Positions 7,041-9,465 of a stretch of 9,465 bases of DNA are shown in pieces. The position numbers and the translations under genes are program-made. Position 1 is the stretch's first letter. Each line of letters begins with the position of its first letter. Source of the stretch: Solobacterium sp. (GTDB taxonomy: Bacteria; Bacillota_I; Bacilli_A; Erysipelotrichales; Erysipelotrichaceae); contig JAFWCP010000373.1 of the NCBI GenBank assembly GCA_017536845.1, positions 1 through 9,465 on the forward strand, given 5' to 3'. The notes under the pieces were generated by a model. That model saw nothing but the letters and a program-made list of their open reading frames with translations. It was not told where the DNA came from and did not search any database.

Positions 7041-7070
7041 ATTATTGAATATTTTATGTGTTTTTGCCAA
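7041..7070 (-). promoter_or_regulatory. Candidate distal promoter of the DUF349 gene
   Basis: TTGGCA (7070-7065), an 18-base spacer and AATAAT (7046-7041) each match the consensus at five of six positions. It would give a leader of about 57 bases. It may act together with, or instead of, the proximal candidate at 6998-7026. Confidence 0.5.
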
Positions 7071-7103
7071 GTTTCAGGAATGATATCGCTTACATCCACT
7101 GTC

Positions 7104-7164
7104 AGAAGGAATCCTGTTGTGTGATGAAACATCATTTTCACAAAAAAAGATCAGGATTCCTTCT
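7104..7164. repeat. 13-bp inverted repeat around the GT2 terminator
   Basis: AGAAGGAATCCTG at 7104-7116 is the exact reverse complement of CAGGATTCCTTCT at 7152-7164, with 35 bases between. The second arm is the loop and 3' arm of the terminator, so in read-through RNA the downstream arm could pair with it. A smaller hairpin (TGATG-AAA-CATCA) lies between the arms. Confidence 0.7.
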
Positions 7165-7173
7165 CCTGATCTT
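7142..7173 (-). terminator. Intrinsic terminator overlapping the end of the GT2 gene
   Basis: AAGATCAGGA (7173-7164) and TCCTGATCTT (7156-7147) form a perfect 10-bp stem with a 7-base loop, followed by a run of T. The stem starts inside the coding region: the last codons of the glycosyltransferase make the 5' arm and loop, and its TGA stop lies in the 3' arm. A ribosome reaching the stop would cover the hairpin. Confidence 0.9.
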
Positions 7174-8131
7174 CGGTTCTTTCACTGATGATGAAACGCG
7201 GCCTTGCCTTTGTTTCCATGTAGATCTTGCCCACATATTCGCCGATGACGCCCAGGGAAATCAGCTGGATGCCGCCGATCAGGCAGACTGCAATCAGGCT
7301 GCTCGACCAGCCCGGCACGACGTTGCCGCTGAAATAGGAAACAAGGACGTAAATGATCAGCACGATTGACAGCAGGGCAAAGAAGACGCCCATGCCGGCA
7401 ATCAGCCGGATCGGCTTGATCGACATGCTTGTGATGCCGTCAAAGGCCAGGCTCAGCATTTTGCTTAAGGGATAATGGCTCTCCCCGGCAATCCGCTCAT
7501 GCCGCTCGTAGTAGACGCAGGTGCTCCTGAAGCCGACCATCGGGAACATGCCTCTCAAGAAGATGTTGACTTCCTTGAAATTGGCAAATTCCTTTAAAAC
7601 CCGGGCCGAGACAAGGCGGTAGTCGGCGTGGTTGTAGATGATCTCGCCGCCCATCCTTTCCAGCACCTTGTAGTAGCTCTCCGCCGTAAAGCGCTTGAAG
7701 AAGGTATCCGTATCACGGCTGGATCGGACGCCGTAGACAATCTCGCAGCCATCCCAGTACGCCTTGACCATCTCTTCCATCGCGGCAATGTCATCCTGGC
7801 CGTCGCAGTCGATGGAAATGGTGATGTCACAGCGGTCCTTGGCCTCCATCAGCCCGCCCAGCAGGGCGTTCTGGTGGCCGCGGTTGCGGGAAAGCGAAAT
7901 GCCTTCAAAATGCTCATTGCTTTCGGCCAGGGAACTGATGATCTCCCAGGTCCTGTCTTTCGAGCCGTCATTGACGAACAGGATCCGCGAAGCATCGCTG
8001 ATCAGCTGCTCATCACGCATCTTCTCCAGCTGGGCCAGGAACATCGGCGCGGTTTCCGGCAGCACCTCCTGCTCATTGTAGCAGGGGATGACGATCCAGA
8101 GGACCGGCCTGTTTTCACTTGTCCAGCCCAA
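7151..8131 (-). CDS. Polyprenyl-phosphate glycosyltransferase, GT2 family (GtrB/CsbB/DPM1-like)
   Basis: Enzymes of this type move a sugar from a nucleotide donor to undecaprenyl phosphate on the inner membrane face, making a lipid-linked donor for surface glycans. The product is 326 residues. The GT-A domain has VIPCYNEQE (14-22), LFVNDGSKDRTW (51-62), the nucleotide/metal motif SIDCDGQDD (106-114, a variant of DADLQDP) and NHADYRL with RGMFP (167-197). Two membrane helices follow at about 242-267 and 276-299, then a short charged tail. The start is TTG at 8131: no ATG precedes the essential VIPCYNE motif, and GGAG at 8140-8143 lies 8 bases upstream. It overlaps the upstream GlfT2-like gene by 17 bases, so the two are probably coupled. 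The sugar cannot be told from sequence. A partner flippase or GT-C transferase is not visible here. Confidence 0.93.
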   Translation of the reverse strand: MGWTSENRPVLWIVIPCYNEQEVLPETAPMFLAQLEKMRDEQLISDASRILFVNDGSKDRTWEIISSLAESNEHFEGISLSRNRGHQNALLGGLMEAKDRCDITISIDCDGQDDIAAMEEMVKAYWDGCEIVYGVRSSRDTDTFFKRFTAESYYKVLERMGGEIIYNHADYRLVSARVLKEFANFKEVNIFLRGMFPMVGFRSTCVYYERHERIAGESHYPLSKMLSLAFDGITSMSIKPIRLIAGMGVFFALLSIVLIIYVLVSYFSGNVVPGWSSSLIAVCLIGGIQLISLGVIGEYVGKIYMETKARPRFIISERTEDQEKES

Positions 8132-9465
8132 GGTATCTTCTCCAGAACTCTTCCGTTACGAAGTGCTTCTTGGCCTGATGATAGCTGATCCGCAGTTCGC
8201 CGATGCGCCTGTCATATTCCTTCCGCAGCTTCTTATAGCGGCTTCTGAGGTTTCTGTAACGGTCGGGATCGATGTGACGCAGAGCGGATGACGCGTCATA
8301 GGGATTGACCGCCAGCAGTTCCTTCTTGAAGAACTGCCGGTACGGCTGCCAGCGGCCGTCATAGGCGACGACGCCGATGTCGTCGGAAAGCCTGCCTTCT
8401 TTTACAAAGCGGTGGCCGTTGTCGGTCAGCTTGTACAGGATGTTGTTCACAAAGTTCAGCGGCCGGACATCGCCCACCTCTTCCAGGCGGACTTCCGTCT
8501 CTTCCGTGCCGTCAAGCTTCGTCATCTTTTCATTGAGCTGGCGGTATTCCTTCATGATCTTCTCACCGTCGGCGTTGGCGATGAAGGAAGGTCCCTTCAG
8601 GAAGTCTTCCAGGGCCCTGACGATCAGTTCGGCCGAGTCATAGCTGAACTCCCGCAGCCTTTCCCGGAAGCAGAAATCCAGGGTGCCGATGACGTCGCAG
8701 TCATTGATGTCTTCCGAAGAAGCCTGGACGATGAGCAGGTTGCGCAGTGACTGATACATGTTCATAAAGGCATTGTACTTGTTCGCAAAACCCATGTGCC
8801 AGACGCAGATGCCGCCCATGGTCAGGAACTTCGTATGCGAACGCAGGCCGTATTCGACATCGTCGCCGCGGATGAACAGCGGCATCGGGTAGCCGTTTTT
8901 CTCCAGCATCGGCATCGGGATGCAGCAGTACCACCAGGCGGCATACGGATGGTCGAGATGCTGAAGCTCACGGTTGTTGTTCATGACACTGGCCAGGTCG
9001 ACCATCGGATAATCCGGCTTGGCCTTCTTCAGGTAGCCGTCCTTGCCGATGGTGCCGACATCCTCGTGCTGCAGGAACATCGCGTTGAAGTCCAGCATGG
9101 CACCGGAAATATAGGCATCATAATACTCTTCTTTGAGAACGCTGAGCAGCTGGTAGGTGCGGCGGATGGATTCCGGCAGGATCAGGACATCATCGTCCAT
9201 CAGCAGAACATGGGTGATATCAGCATCCATATGCCGGCTCTCCAGCATGCCGCGGGCATAACCGCCCGAACCGCCGGCGTTGATATTCGGGAACAGACGG
9301 ATCCTTTCATGGATCTCAATATCCTCTTTGGCCAGGGTGCGGCCGTTGTCGACGACGTTGACATAGAGGTGGTCCCTGATCTCGTCATCTCCTTCCAGCA
9401 GTTTTTCCCTGATCAGCTTCACATTGCCCTTGATGAAGGCTTCCTTGAAGCATGTTGTTGTGGCA
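8115..9465 (-). CDS. GlfT2-like galactofuranosyltransferase, partial, N-terminus off the right edge
   Basis: The frame is open to the right edge, so the true start lies outside; the GTG at 9422 is internal. The visible 449 residues carry the GT-A core of GlfT2 enzymes, which polymerise galactofuranose from UDP-Galf in mycobacterial arabinogalactan. Visible motifs are NINAGGSGGYARGM, the metal-binding triple Asp in LLMDDDVLI (9189-9197), AAWWYCCIPM, FIRGDDVEYGLR with the Asp pair near 8860 (candidate catalytic base), and VWHMGF with a candidate metal-ligand His. The C-terminal half, about 230 residues, is less conserved and ends in a strongly basic helix rich in Arg, Lys and Tyr (about 8130-8260) that could sit against the membrane. 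Its last codons hold the ribosome site of the next gene. The sugar and linkage are inferred from family resemblance; rhamnosyl or other furanosyl transfer is possible. Confidence 0.85.
   Translation of the reverse strand, partial: ATTTCFKEAFIKGNVKLIREKLLEGDDEIRDHLYVNVVDNGRTLAKEDIEIHERIRLFPNINAGGSGGYARGMLESRHMDADITHVLLMDDDVLILPESIRRTYQLLSVLKEEYYDAYISGAMLDFNAMFLQHEDVGTIGKDGYLKKAKPDYPMVDLASVMNNNRELQHLDHPYAAWWYCCIPMPMLEKNGYPMPLFIRGDDVEYGLRSHTKFLTMGGICVWHMGFANKYNAFMNMYQSLRNLLIVQASSEDINDCDVIGTLDFCFRERLREFSYDSAELIVRALEDFLKGPSFIANADGEKIMKEYRQLNEKMTKLDGTEETEVRLEEVGDVRPLNFVNNILYKLTDNGHRFVKEGRLSDDIGVVAYDGRWQPYRQFFKKELLAVNPYDASSALRHIDPDRYRNLRSRYKKLRKEYDRRIGELRISYHQAKKHFVTEEFWRRYLGLDK

Noticed and set aside
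6978..7070. Longer DUF349 N-terminus starting from TTG at 7070
   Set aside because: The first codon lies in a likely -35 box, and the added residues lack a ribosome site and look like translated AT-rich spacer.
8701..8934. Minus-strand open frame of 77 residues inside the GlfT2-like gene
   Set aside because: Alternate frame of a well-supported gene, with no start signals or recognisable product.

Overview
The window reads entirely from the minus strand, so the biological order runs from right to left. It looks like chromosomal DNA of a fairly GC-rich low-GC-lineage Gram-positive (Firmicutes/Bacillota), with Erysipelotrichaceae-type anaerobes as my best guess. The reasons are the split glycine decarboxylase (GcvPA plus GcvPB), a tandem glycine riboswitch of the Bacillus gcvT type, strong AGGAGG-like ribosome binding sites, a DUF349 protein and a cell-wall galactofuranosyltransferase-like enzyme. 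The taxon is inferred from gene content, not proven.

Right part (about 7142-9465): two surface-polysaccharide glycosyltransferase genes. A GlfT2-like galactofuranosyltransferase, cut by the right edge, overlaps by 17 bases a GtrB/CsbB-type polyprenyl-phosphate glycosyltransferase that starts at TTG. An intrinsic terminator whose stem contains the stop codon of the second gene ends this unit.

Middle (about 5053-7070): two separate single-gene units. The first encodes a DUF349 protein with three units in exact 78-residue register, two candidate promoters upstream and a strong GCGA-loop terminator. The second encodes a 140-residue membrane protein with three predicted membrane segments and a soluble tail, behind its own promoter (TTGCCA-N17-TAGAAT).

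Left part (1-5025): a complete glycine cleavage operon in the order gcvT-gcvH-gcvPA-gcvPB-lpdA, with lpdA cut by the left edge. A promoter (TTGCTT-N17-TATAGT) is followed by a tandem glycine riboswitch and a terminator. The P1 helix of the second aptamer and the terminator stem compete for the same bases, which predicts a glycine-ON antitermination switch. The genes are nearly fused: a 2-base gap, a 1-base overlap, a 4-base overlap and a 2-base gap. One mRNA therefore encodes all four components: T (aminomethyltransferase), H (lipoyl carrier), P (PLP decarboxylase, two subunits) and L (dihydrolipoyl dehydrogenase).

I found no mobile element, CRISPR array, tRNA or rRNA. I see no wholly new system. 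The points most worth a second look are the DUF349 architecture with its unassigned N-terminal domain, the GlfT2-like/GtrB-like pair, the inverted repeat after that pair, and the neatly readable glycine switch.
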